The position numbers were made by a program, and so were the translations under genes. DNA of 64,000 nt from Chloroflexota bacterium (GTDB lineage: Bacteria; Chloroflexota; Dehalococcoidia; Lucifugimonadales; UBA3495): contig JAPPCX010000054.1 of assembly GCA_028875655.1 (NCBI GenBank), positions 1 through 64,000 of the forward strand, given 5' to 3'. Numbering within the stretch: position 1 is the stretch's first letter; every line of letters starts with the position of its first letter. The notes under the pieces were generated by a model that was given only the letters and a program-made list of their open reading frames with translations, was not told the origin of the DNA and searched no databases. Positions 47,743-58,613 of this stretch are shown here, piece after piece.

Positions 47743-48543
47743 TCAACCGGGCCGGAGGCTTTGTCCCGAGGCGAGCTTCGCAAGCGCGTCGCTCACCGCT
47801 GCCGGCGAATCCAGCCGGTATTTGGCGCGGGTAGCGGAGCCGGCCGGGCCGACGAAGACACCGAAACCGCCGACGGCCTGCGCCGCCGCAAAAGCGTCTT
47901 CATCCGTGGCGTCGTCGCCGATGTAGATGGGAAATGCGCCGGGGGCCAGCCGGGAACGCACCAAGTCCAGCGCGCGGCCCTTGTCCCAGTCCACGGCAGG
48001 GCGCAACTCGATGGCCGCTTTGGCGGTGGAAGACCGGATCCGGCCAGCCGTGATTGCGGAGCCGGCGACGTCGTGGACGATTGACTCGACCCGGTGGTGG
48101 TACTGCGGCGGGACCCGGCGGTAGTGCACGGTCAGCGTCAGGGTCTTGTTTTCCACCTGGGCTTCCGGCACGTCGGACAGAGCGGACACAAGGCGGCTGG
48201 CAATTTCGGAAAAGGCAGGAATTGATGCCGCAGCGGCGGGATGCAAGTATTGCAGGTCAGGGCCGGAGATTTCCAGGCCGTGGTTGCCGGCGTACACCAG
48301 GCCGGGGACACCGACGCGGTGGGCCACGTCGTCCAGGGAACGGCCGCTGAGGATGCCGACGGTAGATCCGGGTTTTCGGCTCAGGGCTTCCAGCAGTTTG
48401 GAGTTGCCGGGGCGCAATACCGCGTCTTCGGGACGTGGCGCGATCTCCGAAAGGGTGCCGTCGAAATCGAGCAGGAGGAGGAGGGATGATTGAGTTGATA
48501 CATCCTTCGACAAGCTCAGGATGAGCGGGTCGGGGGGATTCAT
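47743..48543 (-). CDS. otsB: Trehalose-phosphatase
   Basis: LLLLDFDGTLSEIAPRPEDA; YIGDDATDEDAF. Confidence 0.9.
   Translation of the reverse strand: MNPPDPLILSLSKDVSTQSSLLLLLDFDGTLSEIAPRPEDAVLRPGNSKLLEALSRKPGSTVGILSGRSLDDVAHRVGVPGLVYAGNHGLEISGPDLQYLHPAAAASIPAFSEIASRLVSALSDVPEAQVENKTLTLTVHYRRVPPQYHHRVESIVHDVAGSAITAGRIRSSTAKAAIELRPAVDWDKGRALDLVRSRLAPGAFPIYIGDDATDEDAFAAAQAVGGFGVFVGPAGSATRAKYRLDSPAAVSDALAKLASGQSLRPG
48501..48528. repeat. Dispersed repeat family B
   Basis: catccttcgacaagctcaggatgagcgg, lying inside the 5' end of otsB. Confidence 0.9.
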
Positions 48544-48577
48544 CGACTTGGCAGCGGGTCGGCGGGTGGTTGGCGGG

Positions 48578-50095
48578 TCAAGCGGTGGAGGCGATGGTGG
48601 CGGCGAGGCGGGAATGGTCCGGGGTGCTGGCCTGCATGAGGTGCATCATGATGCGGCCGGCCCATTTGTAGATATTGTTTTCCTGGACGGTGTTGCGCAT
48701 CTGGCGCATCCGCATACGGCGTTCCAGGTCGCTCATGTTGAGGGCCTGGTGGATGGCGTCGGCGAACTGCTCGGTGGCGTAGGGGTTAATGATCAGGGAG
48801 CCGGTAAGCTCCTGGGCGGCGCCGGCGAAAGCGCTGAGGATAAGCACGCCGTCCTCATCGACGCGGGAGGCCACGTACTCCTTGGCGACCAGGTTCATGC
48901 CGTCGTGCAGGCTGCTTTCGGCGCAGAAACTGGCCAGACGACGCAGGGCCGAGAAGGTTGCCGAGGGGAGCGAAGTGGGCCAGTAGAGTATGGGCTGCCA
49001 GCCATCGTATCCGAACCGTTGGTTAATGCGGTTGACGATGGATTCAATATCGATGGTGAGCTGCATGTAGGAGTCGATGTTGGTGCGGCTGGTGGCTCCG
49101 GCCTGCAGGAAAACCAGGCGGCCACGGTATTGGGGCCACTTCTCCAGGAGTCGTTCCACGGCCCGGAGGCGATGGGGGATGCCCTTGGTGTAGTCCTGGC
49201 GGTCGATACCCAAGCCCAGGATCCGCCCCCGATTGAGGCCGAGTTCCCGGGACAGTCGGAACATTTCCGCTTCGACTTCCGGAGTGCGGGCCTCGGTGTC
49301 AATGCCGTCGAAGTCGATGCTGATGGGGAAGGGACGGATCAAGGTGGTCTCGTTGCGATAGTCCACCAGGCCGTAGTCGGGGTCAACCTGGGCATCGAGA
49401 TTGGCGTCCACGCAGTTGATGAAGTTCTGGCAATCGCCGGAGAGGTGGAACCCCAGGAGGTCGTTGCCCAACATCCCGTCGAGGATTTCTTCCTGCCAGG
49501 GGCAGATGCGGAGGATATCGGGGTTTGGCCAGGGGATGTGCCAGAACTGGCCGATGATGGCGTCCTGATTGACTTCGCGGATGTAGCGGGGAAGGAGCGC
49601 GAGATGGTAGTCCTGGATGAGGACGATGGCCGGGTCGTCGTCGATTTCGTCGAGAACGAGGTCGGCGAAGCGGCGGTTGACGGACTGATAGAAACCGTAG
49701 TGTTCGGAGTCGAAAAGGGGTTCAGTGTAGGCGATGTGGCAAAGGGGCCAGAGTCCCTCGTTGGAGAAGCCGTAGTAGTAACCGTTGTTTTCCTCCTCGG
49801 TAAGGCTGAGGAGGCGCATACGGTAGGCCGGCGAATCCTGAGGCACCGGAATGCGACCGTGCTGGTCCATGGCGGCGCGGTCGGCATCGCTGCTGCTCTG
49901 GGCGATCCAGGTGCCGCCACAGGCGCGCATCAAGGGGTCGATGGCAGCCGTGAGACCTCCGGGGGGCATTTCGCCGTGGAGATTTCCGGACTCATCGATA
50001 TTGAAAACGTAGGGCTGACGGTTGGAAACCACCAGCAGTCGGTAATCGCTCAGTTCTCTGCTGACCAGCCGTTGTAAATCGTCGCCGGTCCACAT
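48578..50095 (-). CDS. otsA: Trehalose-6-phosphate synthase (GT20)
   Basis: [38 protein letters not shown]. Confidence 0.9.
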   Translation of the reverse strand: MWTGDDLQRLVSRELSDYRLLVVSNRQPYVFNIDESGNLHGEMPPGGLTAAIDPLMRACGGTWIAQSSSDADRAAMDQHGRIPVPQDSPAYRMRLLSLTEEENNGYYYGFSNEGLWPLCHIAYTEPLFDSEHYGFYQSVNRRFADLVLDEIDDDPAIVLIQDYHLALLPRYIREVNQDAIIGQFWHIPWPNPDILRICPWQEEILDGMLGNDLLGFHLSGDCQNFINCVDANLDAQVDPDYGLVDYRNETTLIRPFPISIDFDGIDTEARTPEVEAEMFRLSRELGLNRGRILGLGIDRQDYTKGIPHRLRAVERLLEKWPQYRGRLVFLQAGATSRTNIDSYMQLTIDIESIVNRINQRFGYDGWQPILYWPTSLPSATFSALRRLASFCAESSLHDGMNLVAKEYVASRVDEDGVLILSAFAGAAQELTGSLIINPYATEQFADAIHQALNMSDLERRMRMRQMRNTVQENNIYKWAGRIMMHLMQASTPDHSRLAATIASTA

Positions 50096-50155
50096 GCTCA
50101 GGCAACCTTCCTTTTCATGCGGCAAGGCACGATGCCGCCAGGTTATGTGATATTG

Positions 50156-50188
50156 GCATAATAATTATGCGATGGGCGAATTATGCCA
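50156..50188. promoter_or_regulatory. Inverted repeat GGCATAAT ... ATTATGC ... ATTATGCC (candidate operator / otsA promoter region)
   Basis: GGCATAAT 50156-50163, ATTATGC 50165-50171, ATTATGCC 50181-50188. Confidence 0.45.
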
Positions 50189-50325
50189 TAGCGGGGACGC
50201 CGGGTCAACGCGGCGGGCCTGGGCCGGGCGGATCCGGGGATGACGGTGAGGGAGCGGAAATGATGGGGGGTTGGGCAGGGATGGCGGATTGGCTTTGAAA
50301 GGGGTCTGGCGGCGTTCGGGCGCGG

Positions 50326-50354
50326 TTGACATGGACGCTCAGTAGGGATAACAT
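50326..50354 (+). promoter_or_regulatory. Sigma70-type promoter TTGACA-N17-TAACAT for the str operon
   Basis: -35 50326-50331, -10 50349-50354, about 50 nt before rpsL ATG. Confidence 0.75.
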
Positions 50355-50403
50355 CTTTCGGTGTTGTGTCGGGATTTTAACCGCGCACAAAGCAGGGAAC
50401 GTT

Positions 50404-50814
50404 ATGCCTACAGTGAATCAACTGGTACGAAAGGGGCGCAAGCCGGTGCGCAAGGGCACCAAGGCTCCGGCGCTGCACTGGGTGCAGAACTCGCTGCGGA
50501 ACCGGACCCGCTGGGGTCCCGGATGCCCGCAACGACGCGGGGTGTGCATCCAAGTGCGGACGATGACGCCCAAGAAGCCGAACTCGGCACTGCGCAAGAT
50601 CTGCCGCGTGCGGCTGACCAACGGCGTGGAAGTGACTGCGTACATCGGTGGGGAAGGCCACAACCTTCAAGAGCACTCGGTGGTGTTGATACGCGGCGGC
50701 CGGGTGAAAGACTTGCCGGGCGTACGCTACCACGTAGTACGCAGCAACCTGGACACCGAAGGCGTCAGCGGGCGCCGACAGGGCCGCAGCAAGTACGGAA
50801 CCCGTAAGGGATAA
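50404..50814 (+). CDS. rpsL: Ribosomal protein S12
   Basis: [31 protein letters not shown]. Confidence 0.97.
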   Translation: MPTVNQLVRKGRKPVRKGTKAPALHWVQNSLRNRTRWGPGCPQRRGVCIQVRTMTPKKPNSALRKICRVRLTNGVEVTAYIGGEGHNLQEHSVVLIRGGRVKDLPGVRYHVVRSNLDTEGVSGRRQGRSKYGTRKG

Positions 50815-50844
50815 AACGAGGCCCCGGCAGAAGCCACGATTCTT

Positions 50845-50865
50845 CACCCCCCGAGTTGGGGGGTG
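50845..50865. other. Perfect hairpin CACCCCCC-GAGTT-GGGGGGTG in the rpsL-rpsG intergenic region
   Basis: 8-bp perfect inverted repeat, no T-run. Confidence 0.8.
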
Positions 50866-50913
50866 GCTTAATCTAAAACCCAACGCGGAAACGGAAGCTC
50901 AAGGTAGATTGAC

Positions 50914-51384
50914 ATGTCGCGAAGACGCCGCGCAGAACCGCGCGTAATCAAACCGGACCCGAGGTACAGCAACCTGGAGTTGGCGAAGTTCATCAACCGG
51001 GTGATGATCAAGGGGAAGAAGTCAACGGCCCAGCGCGTAGTGTACGACGCCCTGGAACTGGTGCGCCAAGACTCCAACCAGGACCCGATTGTGGTTTTCT
51101 CCAGCGCGATGCGAAACGCCACTCCGTTGGTGGAAGTGCGACCCCGGCGGGTGGGAGGAGCGACCTACCAGGTGCCGGTGGAGCTACGCACAAGCCGCAG
51201 TGAGGCACTGGCGATGCGGTGGATCATTCGCGGGGCGCGAGGGCGCAACGGAATGCGCATGGCCCGGGGACTGGCCAACGAATTCATGGACGCGGCGCGA
51301 GGAGAGGGTTCGGCCGTACGTCGGAAGGATGAACTGCACCGGATGGCAGAGGCGAACCGCGCATTCGTACACTACCGGCGGTAA
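50914..51384 (+). CDS. rpsG: Ribosomal protein S7
   Basis: MSRRRRAEPRVIKPDP; operon context. Confidence 0.97.
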   Translation: MSRRRRAEPRVIKPDPRYSNLELAKFINRVMIKGKKSTAQRVVYDALELVRQDSNQDPIVVFSSAMRNATPLVEVRPRRVGGATYQVPVELRTSRSEALAMRWIIRGARGRNGMRMARGLANEFMDAARGEGSAVRRKDELHRMAEANRAFVHYRR

Positions 51385-51388
51385 TGTA

Positions 51389-53467
51389 ATGATTGCTGAA
51401 CAAACATCCGCGCGCAAAATCCGCAACATCGGATTCATAGCGCACGTAGACGCCGGCAAGACCACCGTTACGGAGCGGGTGCTTTACCTGACCGGCCGTA
51501 TCCGCAAGGTTGGCGGCGTCGATGAGGGCACGACGGCGATGGACTGGATGCCCCAGGAGAAAGAACGGGGGATCACCATCACGGCCGCCGCGACCACGGC
51601 TTACTGGCACGACCACCAGGTCAACATCATCGACACGCCGGGCCACGTTGACTTTACCGCCGAAGTGGAACGGAGCCTGCGGGTGCTGGACGGCGGCATC
51701 GTGGTGCTGGACGCGGTGGCCGGGGTGCAGCCGCAGTCGGAAACGGTGTGGCGGCAGGCCGACACGTACAACGTGCCCCGCATCTGTTTCGTGAACAAGA
51801 TGGACCGGGTGGGCGCGTCCTACGAGCGCACCATTGAGTCAGTGCGCCGGCGCTTGAAGGGCAACCCGGTGGCGGTACAGATTCCGCTGGGAGCGGAGGA
51901 CGAATTCCGGGGCGTGGTGGACCTGATCGACGGCCAGGCCATCATGTATTCGGACGGTCGGGACGACGTTGCGGAGCCGCCCGAACTGATGCCGGTGCCG
52001 GCCGAGGTTGAGAAAGACTTCAACGACTACCGCCAGGAAATGATCGAGAAGATCGTCGAGACGGACGAAGCCCTGTTGATCAAGTACCTGGAGGGCGAAG
52101 ACATCTGCGCCGACGACCTGCGTTCCGCGCTGAGAAACGCCACCATCAACCGGCAGTTGGTTCCGGTTTTGTGCGGCAGCGCGATGCGTGGCAAGGGGAT
52201 CGACCCGCTGCTGGACGCCATAATCAACTATCTGCCGTCTCCGCTGGACGTTCCGGCGGTGGAAGGCACCGTGCCCGGAACCGACGAGGTGGAGCTGCGG
52301 GAACCTGTGGACAGCGAGCCTTTGTCGGCGCTGGCGTTCAAAGTGGTGGTGGACCCTTACGTCGGCAGGCTGGTGTTCCTCAGGATTTACTCCGGCTCGG
52401 TGGAAGCCGGCGCCGCCGTGCGCAACGTTACTCGGGGCAACCGGGAGCGCATGGGCCGGCTGTTGCGGATGCACGCCAACCACCGGGAAGAGTTGCCGGA
52501 GATCACCGCCGGCAACATCTGCGCCGCCGTGGGTTTGAAGGATACCTTTACGGGCGACACGATTTGCAGCGACCACAAGCCCTTGATCCTGGAGCCTCCC
52601 CACTTTCCGGAGCCGGTGGTGTCGGTGGCCATTGAGCCGGCGACCCGCGCCGACCAGGACAAGCTGGGCGAGGCGATGCGGAAACTTTCGGAGGAAGACC
52701 CGACGTTCGTAGTGCGCTACAACGACGAAACGGGGCAGACGATCATCTCCGGGATGGGCGAGCTGCACCTGGAGGTCCTGGTTGACCGGATGCGGCGGGA
52801 GTTTGACGTGGAGGCCCGGGTTGGCCAGCCGCGGGTGGCTTACCGCGAAACGATCACCAAGCCGGTCCGGGTGGAAGGGCGATTCGTGCGACAGACCGGC
52901 GGGCATGGCCAGTTCGGGCACGTGTGGCTGGAAATCGAACCGCAGGAGCGCGGCGAAGGCAACATATTCGTGGATGGCATCTCCGGCGGGGTGATTCCAC
53001 GCCAGTTCATCCCGGCGGTGGAAGCCGGAGTCAAACAGGGTTGGGACAACGGACCACTGGCCGGCTTCCCGCTGGTTGACATGAAGGTCACGCTGGTGGA
53101 CGGCAGCTATCACACGGTGGACTCGTCGGACATGGCGTTCCGCTCGGCGGGGATGATGGCCCTGAGGGACGGCACGCGGCGGGCGGCGCCGGTGTTGCAG
53201 GAGCCGATTTTCGAGATCGAGATAGTTACGCCGGGCGAGTTCCTGAGTGAAGTGCTCAGCGATCTTGGCGGGCGACGGGCGCAGATTCGCAGCATCGAGG
53301 GCCAGGACGACCTGCAGACGGTGAGCGCGATGATTCCCCTGGGGGAGACGTTCGCGTACACCACGGCGCTGCGGTCGCTGACCCGGGGCCGGGCATCCTA
53401 CACAATGGAGTTCCGGCACTATGAACCGGTGCCGGAGAACCTGCTACGAACGGTGGCAAACATCTGA
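51389..53467 (+). CDS. fusA: Elongation factor G
   Basis: [35 protein letters not shown]. Confidence 0.97.
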   Translation: MIAEQTSARKIRNIGFIAHVDAGKTTVTERVLYLTGRIRKVGGVDEGTTAMDWMPQEKERGITITAAATTAYWHDHQVNIIDTPGHVDFTAEVERSLRVLDGGIVVLDAVAGVQPQSETVWRQADTYNVPRICFVNKMDRVGASYERTIESVRRRLKGNPVAVQIPLGAEDEFRGVVDLIDGQAIMYSDGRDDVAEPPELMPVPAEVEKDFNDYRQEMIEKIVETDEALLIKYLEGEDICADDLRSALRNATINRQLVPVLCGSAMRGKGIDPLLDAIINYLPSPLDVPAVEGTVPGTDEVELREPVDSEPLSALAFKVVVDPYVGRLVFLRIYSGSVEAGAAVRNVTRGNRERMGRLLRMHANHREELPEITAGNICAAVGLKDTFTGDTICSDHKPLILEPPHFPEPVVSVAIEPATRADQDKLGEAMRKLSEEDPTFVVRYNDETGQTIISGMGELHLEVLVDRMRREFDVEARVGQPRVAYRETITKPVRVEGRFVRQTGGHGQFGHVWLEIEPQERGEGNIFVDGISGGVIPRQFIPAVEAGVKQGWDNGPLAGFPLVDMKVTLVDGSYHTVDSSDMAFRSAGMMALRDGTRRAAPVLQEPIFEIEIVTPGEFLSEVLSDLGGRRAQIRSIEGQDDLQTVSAMIPLGETFAYTTALRSLTRGRASYTMEFRHYEPVPENLLRTVANI

Positions 53468-53524
53468 CCAGAGGGCTGCCCGGACCGGGCGGCGCGAACT
53501 ACGGAGAGTTGAAGAAAGATAATC

Positions 53525-53836
53525 ATGGTTGCCAGGCAGCAAATGCGGATAATTTTGAAGGCGTTTGACCACAAGGTGCTGGACCAGTCCAGCGCGCAGA
53601 TTGTGGATACCGCCGAGTTGACCGGGGCGAGGGTGGCCGGGCCGGTCCCGCTGCCGACCCAGATTCGACGCTTTTGCGTGATTCGGGGGCCACACGTTGA
53701 CAAGGACTCCCGGGAGCACTTTGAGATCCGCACGCACAAGCGGCTGCTGGACATCATGGAGCCCACCAGCAAGACCATTGACGCGTTGACCAGGCTGAAC
53801 ATGCCGGCGGGGGTGGACATCTCCATCAAGCTCTAG
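53525..53836 (+). CDS. rpsJ: Ribosomal protein S10
   Basis: [20 protein letters not shown]. Confidence 0.95.
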   Translation: MVARQQMRIILKAFDHKVLDQSSAQIVDTAELTGARVAGPVPLPTQIRRFCVIRGPHVDKDSREHFEIRTHKRLLDIMEPTSKTIDALTRLNMPAGVDISIKL

Positions 53837-53900
53837 CATGGCCGCCCCTCTCATCTGGGAACGATCGAGGGGGAGCGATCAAGTCGGCAACCCATCAGGC

Positions 53901-53929
53901 TTGAATAAATACTAGACCCGTCGTAAAAT
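53901..53929 (+). promoter_or_regulatory. Internal promoter TTGAAT-N17-TAAAAT between rpsJ and rplC
   Basis: -35 53901-53906, -10 53924-53929. Confidence 0.6.
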
Positions 53930-53941
53930 CATTGTTCCGTT

Positions 53942-54010
53942 GGCGGCAGGCATTTGCCTCTGCCGCCGTTTCATCTACTGGTCAAAACCGCGCGTGGCCA
54001 AAACCGCGCG
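53942..54010 (+). promoter_or_regulatory. Structured rplC leader: 5' hairpin plus direct repeats
   Basis: GGCGGCA-GGC-ATTT-GCC-TC-TGCCGCC (53942-53967); CAAAACCGCGCG at 53983-53994 and 53999-54010. Confidence 0.5.
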
Positions 54011-54051
54011 AGCGACCGGCGGGCAGAAGCAACCAATTACAGGCAAAGAAA

Positions 54052-54684
54052 ATGCTGAAGGCGTTTCTCGGTAAAAAGATCGGCATGACCCAGGTGTTCA
54101 ACGACGCCGGGCAGGTCGTGCCCGTTACGATAATTGAAGCCGGCCCGTGCGCGGTGACGCAGATTCGCACCAATGAAACGGACGGTTACGAGTCGGTGCA
54201 GTTGGGGTTCGGGCGAGTCCGGCGACCGAATAAGCCGGAGGCCGGCCATCTGAAGGGCAGCCAAATCGGGCGGAGGCTCCAGGAAGTGAGCGCCGACGAC
54301 GTTTCGGAGTACGAAGTGGGTCAGCTGGTTTCGGTGGACATCTTCGAACCCGGCGAGATCGTGGACGTGAGCGGCAGGTCCAAGGGCCGCGGCTTCGCGG
54401 GCACGATGAAGAGGCACGGTTTCGGCGGCGGCCCGCGAACGCACGGACAATCGGACCGAGCGCGCGCGCCCGGTTCCATCGGCGGGGGCACCACGCCCGG
54501 CAAGGTATTCAAAGGGCTGAAAATGGCCGGACACATGGGGAACCGCAGGGTGACCAGCAAGGGGCTGGAAGTGGTGCGGGTGGACGCTGAGCGAAACCTG
54601 TTGATGGTGAAGGGCGGCATCCCCGGCGGGCCGAACAGCCCGGTGACAATCAGAAAGACTGGCAAGAGCAAGGCGCAAGCATAA
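54052..54684 (+). CDS. rplC: Ribosomal protein L3
   Basis: LGKKIGMTQVF. Confidence 0.97.
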   Translation: MLKAFLGKKIGMTQVFNDAGQVVPVTIIEAGPCAVTQIRTNETDGYESVQLGFGRVRRPNKPEAGHLKGSQIGRRLQEVSADDVSEYEVGQLVSVDIFEPGEIVDVSGRSKGRGFAGTMKRHGFGGGPRTHGQSDRARAPGSIGGGTTPGKVFKGLKMAGHMGNRRVTSKGLEVVRVDAERNLLMVKGGIPGGPNSPVTIRKTGKSKAQA

Positions 54685-55364
54685 TGGAACTGCCCGTAGT
54701 AAACGGCAACGGCGACGCCATCGATACCATCAACATCAATGATGGCGTGTTCGACGTGCCGATGAATCAAACCCTGGTGCACCAGGCCATGGTGATCTAC
54801 CAGTTGAACCAGCGGCAAGGCACTCATTCAACCCGAACGCGGGCCGAGGTATCGGGCGGCGGAAGGAAACCCTGGATACAGAAGCACACCGGCCGGGCAC
54901 GCCAGGGCAGCATCCGTTCGCCCCAGTGGCGGCACGGCGGCATCGTGTTCGGGCCCAAGCCGCGAGACTACCGCAAGGCGCTGCCCCGGGCGATGCGCCG
55001 GAAAGCCCTCCAGTGCGTGTTGTCCGAAAAGATCCGCAACGGCCGGCTGATCTGCATAGATTCGCTGGGTGAACTGGACGGCCGCACTAAGTCGATGAAG
55101 CGGCTATTGGGCAACCTGGGCATCAGCGGCTCGGTGCTGGTGATTACCGAGGACGCCGACCAGGACGTGGTCCGGGCCGGCAGCAACTTGAAGCAGGTAT
55201 GGACGTTGCCGTCGGACCTGGTGAACGCTAACGACGTGCTGAAGCGGGAAACGGTCCTGGTCGAGGTGGGCGGCATCCGTCGCATAGCCGAGCTTTGCAC
55301 CGCGCCTAGGTTTCGCGCCAGGGCGGCGGCCAGCGCGGCCAGCGGTGAGGAGGCCCAGGCATGA
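54684..55364 (+). CDS. rplD: Ribosomal protein L4
   Basis: RKPWIQKHTGRARQGSIRSPQWRHGG. Confidence 0.97.
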   Translation: MELPVVNGNGDAIDTININDGVFDVPMNQTLVHQAMVIYQLNQRQGTHSTRTRAEVSGGGRKPWIQKHTGRARQGSIRSPQWRHGGIVFGPKPRDYRKALPRAMRRKALQCVLSEKIRNGRLICIDSLGELDGRTKSMKRLLGNLGISGSVLVITEDADQDVVRAGSNLKQVWTLPSDLVNANDVLKRETVLVEVGGIRRIAELCTAPRFRARAAASAASGEEAQA

Positions 55365-55645
55365 ACATCAGCGAGGTGCTGCTGAGGCCCACCATTACCG
55401 AAAAGAGCACCCTACTGCAGGAAGAGGGGCAGTACACCTTTGAAGTTGCGCCCAAGGCCAACAAAACGCTGGTGAAGCAGGCCATTGAACGGCATTTCGG
55501 CGTTACGGTGGTTGCGGTGAACATCACCGTGAATCGGGGGAAGCGCAAGCGATACGGCCCGCGATTCAAGAAGCGGCCCGACGTGAAGAAGGCGGTGGTG
55601 ACGCTCCGGGCGGGCGACCGCATCGACCTGATCGAGGGCCTGTAA
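55361..55645 (+). CDS. rplW: Ribosomal protein L23
   Basis: LLRPTITEKSTLL. Confidence 0.95.
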   Translation: MNISEVLLRPTITEKSTLLQEEGQYTFEVAPKANKTLVKQAIERHFGVTVVAVNITVNRGKRKRYGPRFKKRPDVKKAVVTLRAGDRIDLIEGL

Positions 55646-55675
55646 GAGGATTGGCGTAAAAGCGAGGAGCAACCG

Positions 55676-56512
55676 ATGCCACTGAAAAACTTACGACCAA
55701 TCACCCCCGGCACACGCAACGCGGTGCGGCCTTCCTTTGAGGAGATCACGACCAAGAAGCCGGAAAAATCGCTGCTGGAACCGTTGCAGAAGCGCGGGGG
55801 ACGCAACAACCGGGGCCGCATCACGGCGTACCATCGCGGCGGCGGTCCGAAGCGAATGTACCGCCGGATCGACTTCAAGCGGCGGAAGGACGGCGTTCCC
55901 GCCACCGTAAAGACCATCGAATACGACCCGAATCGGACCACGCGCATCGCGCTGCTGCACTACGCCGACGGCGAGAAGTCATACATCCTGGCGCCGGTGA
56001 ACCTGAAAGTAGGCGACAAGGTTGAGTCCGGCCCCAGCGCCGAGATCAGCCCGGGGAATACGCTTCCCCTGCGCAACATTCCCACCGGCACGGTGGTGCA
56101 CAACCTGGAACTTACGCCGGGGCGCGGCGGACAGCTGGTGCGAGGAGCGGGGACCGGCGCCCAAGTGCTTTCGCGCGAAGGCGACTACGTATTGATCAGG
56201 CTGCCTTCGGGCGAGATGCGCCGGATACTGCTGAACTGCCGCGCCAGCGTTGGCCAGTTGTCCAACCCGGACCACAAGAACGAAAGCCTGGGCAAGGCCG
56301 GGGCCAAGCGACACCTGGGGCGTCGCCCCCACGTGCGCGGAGTCGCCAAGAACCCGGTGGACCACCCGCACGGCGGCGGAGAAGGCCGGTCTCCCATCGG
56401 GATGCCAGGGCCCAAGTCCCCCTGGGGCAAACCGACCCTGGGTCACAAGACGCGAAACAAGAAGAAGACGTCCAGCCGGTTCATCGTCCGCGGGCGAAGG
56501 TGGCGTCGCTAG
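55676..56512 (+). CDS. rplB: Ribosomal protein L2
   Basis: [29 protein letters not shown]. Confidence 0.97.
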   Translation: MPLKNLRPITPGTRNAVRPSFEEITTKKPEKSLLEPLQKRGGRNNRGRITAYHRGGGPKRMYRRIDFKRRKDGVPATVKTIEYDPNRTTRIALLHYADGEKSYILAPVNLKVGDKVESGPSAEISPGNTLPLRNIPTGTVVHNLELTPGRGGQLVRGAGTGAQVLSREGDYVLIRLPSGEMRRILLNCRASVGQLSNPDHKNESLGKAGAKRHLGRRPHVRGVAKNPVDHPHGGGEGRSPIGMPGPKSPWGKPTLGHKTRNKKKTSSRFIVRGRRWRR

Positions 56513-56563
56513 GAATGAGACCACACTGCGCCGTTGCGCGGGGTTACCAGCGAACATTGCATT

Positions 56564-56848
56564 ATGTCACGTTCAGTAAAAAAGGGACCTTACGTCCATC
56601 CGAAGTTGTTGAAAAAGGTCAACCGGGTACGCGAATCCGGTGAGGCCACCGTAATCCGCACCTGGTCGCGGGACTCGATGATCATGCCCGAAATGGTTGG
56701 GCTGAATTTTGGAGTCCACGACGGGCGCCGGCATGTTCCCGTCTTTGTGACGGAGAATATGGTGGGGCATCGCTTCGGCGAATTCGCGCCCACGCGCACC
56801 TACCGGGGGCACGTCGCCCGGTCCGAGCGATCCAGTAGGGTGAGGTGA
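56564..56848 (+). CDS. rpsS: Ribosomal protein S19
   Basis: [19 protein letters not shown]. Confidence 0.95.
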   Translation: MSRSVKKGPYVHPKLLKKVNRVRESGEATVIRTWSRDSMIMPEMVGLNFGVHDGRRHVPVFVTENMVGHRFGEFAPTRTYRGHVARSERSSRVR

Positions 56849-56852
56849 CGCG

Positions 56853-57197
56853 ATGCCAGTGGTACGGGCAATGGCCAAACAGGTGGGGGCTTCCCCCAAG
56901 CGGCTCAAGCCGATCATGGACGCGGTCAGGGGCATGACCGTCAACGACGCGCTGGACCATCTCAGCCTGATGACGTCGCCGTGGGCCCGCTCGGTGGCCA
57001 AGGTGGTGCAGTCGGCAGCGTCCAACGCGGAGAACAACATGTTCATGAACCGCAACGAACTGCGCATCACGCGCATTTCGGCGGACCAGGCGCGACCGTT
57101 GAAGCGATTTCGCGCCAGGGCCAGGGGCAGGATAGGTCGCGTGACGCGGCGCTCCAGTCACATCATCATCGAAGTTGACGAGATACAGGAGGGCTAG
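56853..57197 (+). CDS. rplV: Ribosomal protein L22
   Basis: Operon position; LRITRISADQARPLKRFRARARGRIG. Confidence 0.95.
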   Translation: MPVVRAMAKQVGASPKRLKPIMDAVRGMTVNDALDHLSLMTSPWARSVAKVVQSAASNAENNMFMNRNELRITRISADQARPLKRFRARARGRIGRVTRRSSHIIIEVDEIQEG

Positions 57198-57200
57198 CCG

Positions 57201-57941
57201 ATGGGCCATAAGACGCACCCCCTGGGGTTCCGGCTGGGAATCATCAAGGACTGGAAAACCCACTGGTACGCCAACAACGGCGCCCAGTACCGGGACGGCG
57301 TGCAGCAGGACCTGGGCCTGCGGCGGGCGATTCACGATGAATACGCAGCCTTTTCCGACGCCGGGATCGCGCGAATCGAGATTGACCGTACCGCCCAGGA
57401 AACGATCATCAACATCCATTCGGCACGCCCCGGCATCCTGATCGGGCGGGACGGCGACCGGGTCAAGGGCCTGCGCTCCCGGCTGGAGACGATGAACAGC
57501 GGGCAACTGCGCCTGAACATTGTAGAGATCGAACAGCCGGAAATGGACCCGTACCTGGTGGGCAGGAACATCGCCGACCAGTTGAGCCGTCGAGTCGCCT
57601 ACCGGCGGGCGATGCGCCAGGCGGCGCTGCGCACCATGCAGGCCGGAGCGGAAGGCATCAAAATCATCACCAAGGGACGGATTTCCGGCGCGGAAATCGC
57701 CCGCACCGAAAAGTTGATGATGGGCCAGGTGCCCCTGCACACGCTACGCGCCGACATTGACTACGCGCTGGCCGAGGCGCACACCGCCATGGGCCGGATC
57801 GGAATCAAAGTCTGGATTTACAAGGGCCAAATCATGCCCGCGGTGCCGGAAGAGGACGCAGAACTGGACAGCATCGAGTTCCGGGTTTCCAGCCAGGACG
57901 CTGACGCTGATGCCGAGATGGACGCGGAGTTGGGAGTCTGA
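57201..57941 (+). CDS. rpsC: Ribosomal protein S3
   Basis: [19 protein letters not shown]-terminal acidic tail. Confidence 0.97.
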   Translation: MGHKTHPLGFRLGIIKDWKTHWYANNGAQYRDGVQQDLGLRRAIHDEYAAFSDAGIARIEIDRTAQETIINIHSARPGILIGRDGDRVKGLRSRLETMNSGQLRLNIVEIEQPEMDPYLVGRNIADQLSRRVAYRRAMRQAALRTMQAGAEGIKIITKGRISGAEIARTEKLMMGQVPLHTLRADIDYALAEAHTAMGRIGIKVWIYKGQIMPAVPEEDAELDSIEFRVSSQDADADAEMDAELGV

Positions 57942-57945
57942 GATC

Positions 57946-58386
57946 ATGTTGCAACCCAAGAGGACCAAATACCGTAAGATGGGCCGGGGCAAGCGCCGGG
58001 GCGCCGCCACCACCGGCAACACCGTCGAGTTCGGCCAGATTGGGCTGAAGGCGATGAGCCCGGACTGGATTACCGCTCGGCAGATCGAGTCGGCGCGTAT
58101 TGCCATCACCCGGCACTTGCAGCGCGGCGGGAAAACCTGGATTCGCATTTTCCCGGACAAGCCGGTGTCCAAGAAGCCGGCCGAGGTACGCATGGGCGGC
58201 GGGAAAGCCGCCAACGATCACTGGGTTGCGGTCGTCAAGCCGGGTCGCATCATGTTCGAGGTGGGCGGCGTGCCGATACAGCAGGCGGAAGAGGCGTTGC
58301 AGCGCGCGGCGCACAAGCTGCCGATTCCGACCAAGGTGGTGTACCGGGACCGGGTGAACTCGCTGCTGTCGGGTTCCAGAGGTTAG
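57946..58386 (+). CDS. rplP: Ribosomal protein L16
   Basis: [19 protein letters not shown]. Confidence 0.97.
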   Translation: MLQPKRTKYRKMGRGKRRGAATTGNTVEFGQIGLKAMSPDWITARQIESARIAITRHLQRGGKTWIRIFPDKPVSKKPAEVRMGGGKAANDHWVAVVKPGRIMFEVGGVPIQQAEEALQRAAHKLPIPTKVVYRDRVNSLLSGSRG

Positions 58387-58392
58387 TCCACC

Positions 58393-58581
58393 ATGAAGAT
58401 GTACGAGATACGGGCGCTGACCGACGATCAGATTCGCGAGGAACTGGACAAGTCGTACCAGGAGCTCATGAACCTGCGCTTCCGCGACGCCACCAACCAG
58501 CTTACGGACACCAACCAACCGCGCAAGACCCGAAAGGACATTGCCCGCATGTTGACCTGCTTGCGCGAGCGGGAACTCTAG
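58393..58581 (+). CDS. rpmC: Ribosomal protein L29
   Basis: L29-like 62 aa; operon position. Confidence 0.9.
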   Translation: MKMYEIRALTDDQIREELDKSYQELMNLRFRDATNQLTDTNQPRKTRKDIARMLTCLREREL

Positions 58582-58613
58582 CAGATTGACCGATAGGGAA
58601 GGGACATTTCACA

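Noticed and set aside
50404-50814. Extra segment [16 protein letters not shown] in ribosomal protein S12
   Set aside because: A similar-length insertion at this place is known in S12 of other Gram-positive/Chloroflexi-type bacteria, so not novel.
53467-53525. Absence of tuf between fusA and rpsJ
   Set aside because: tuf location varies among bacteria; not informative without the full genome.
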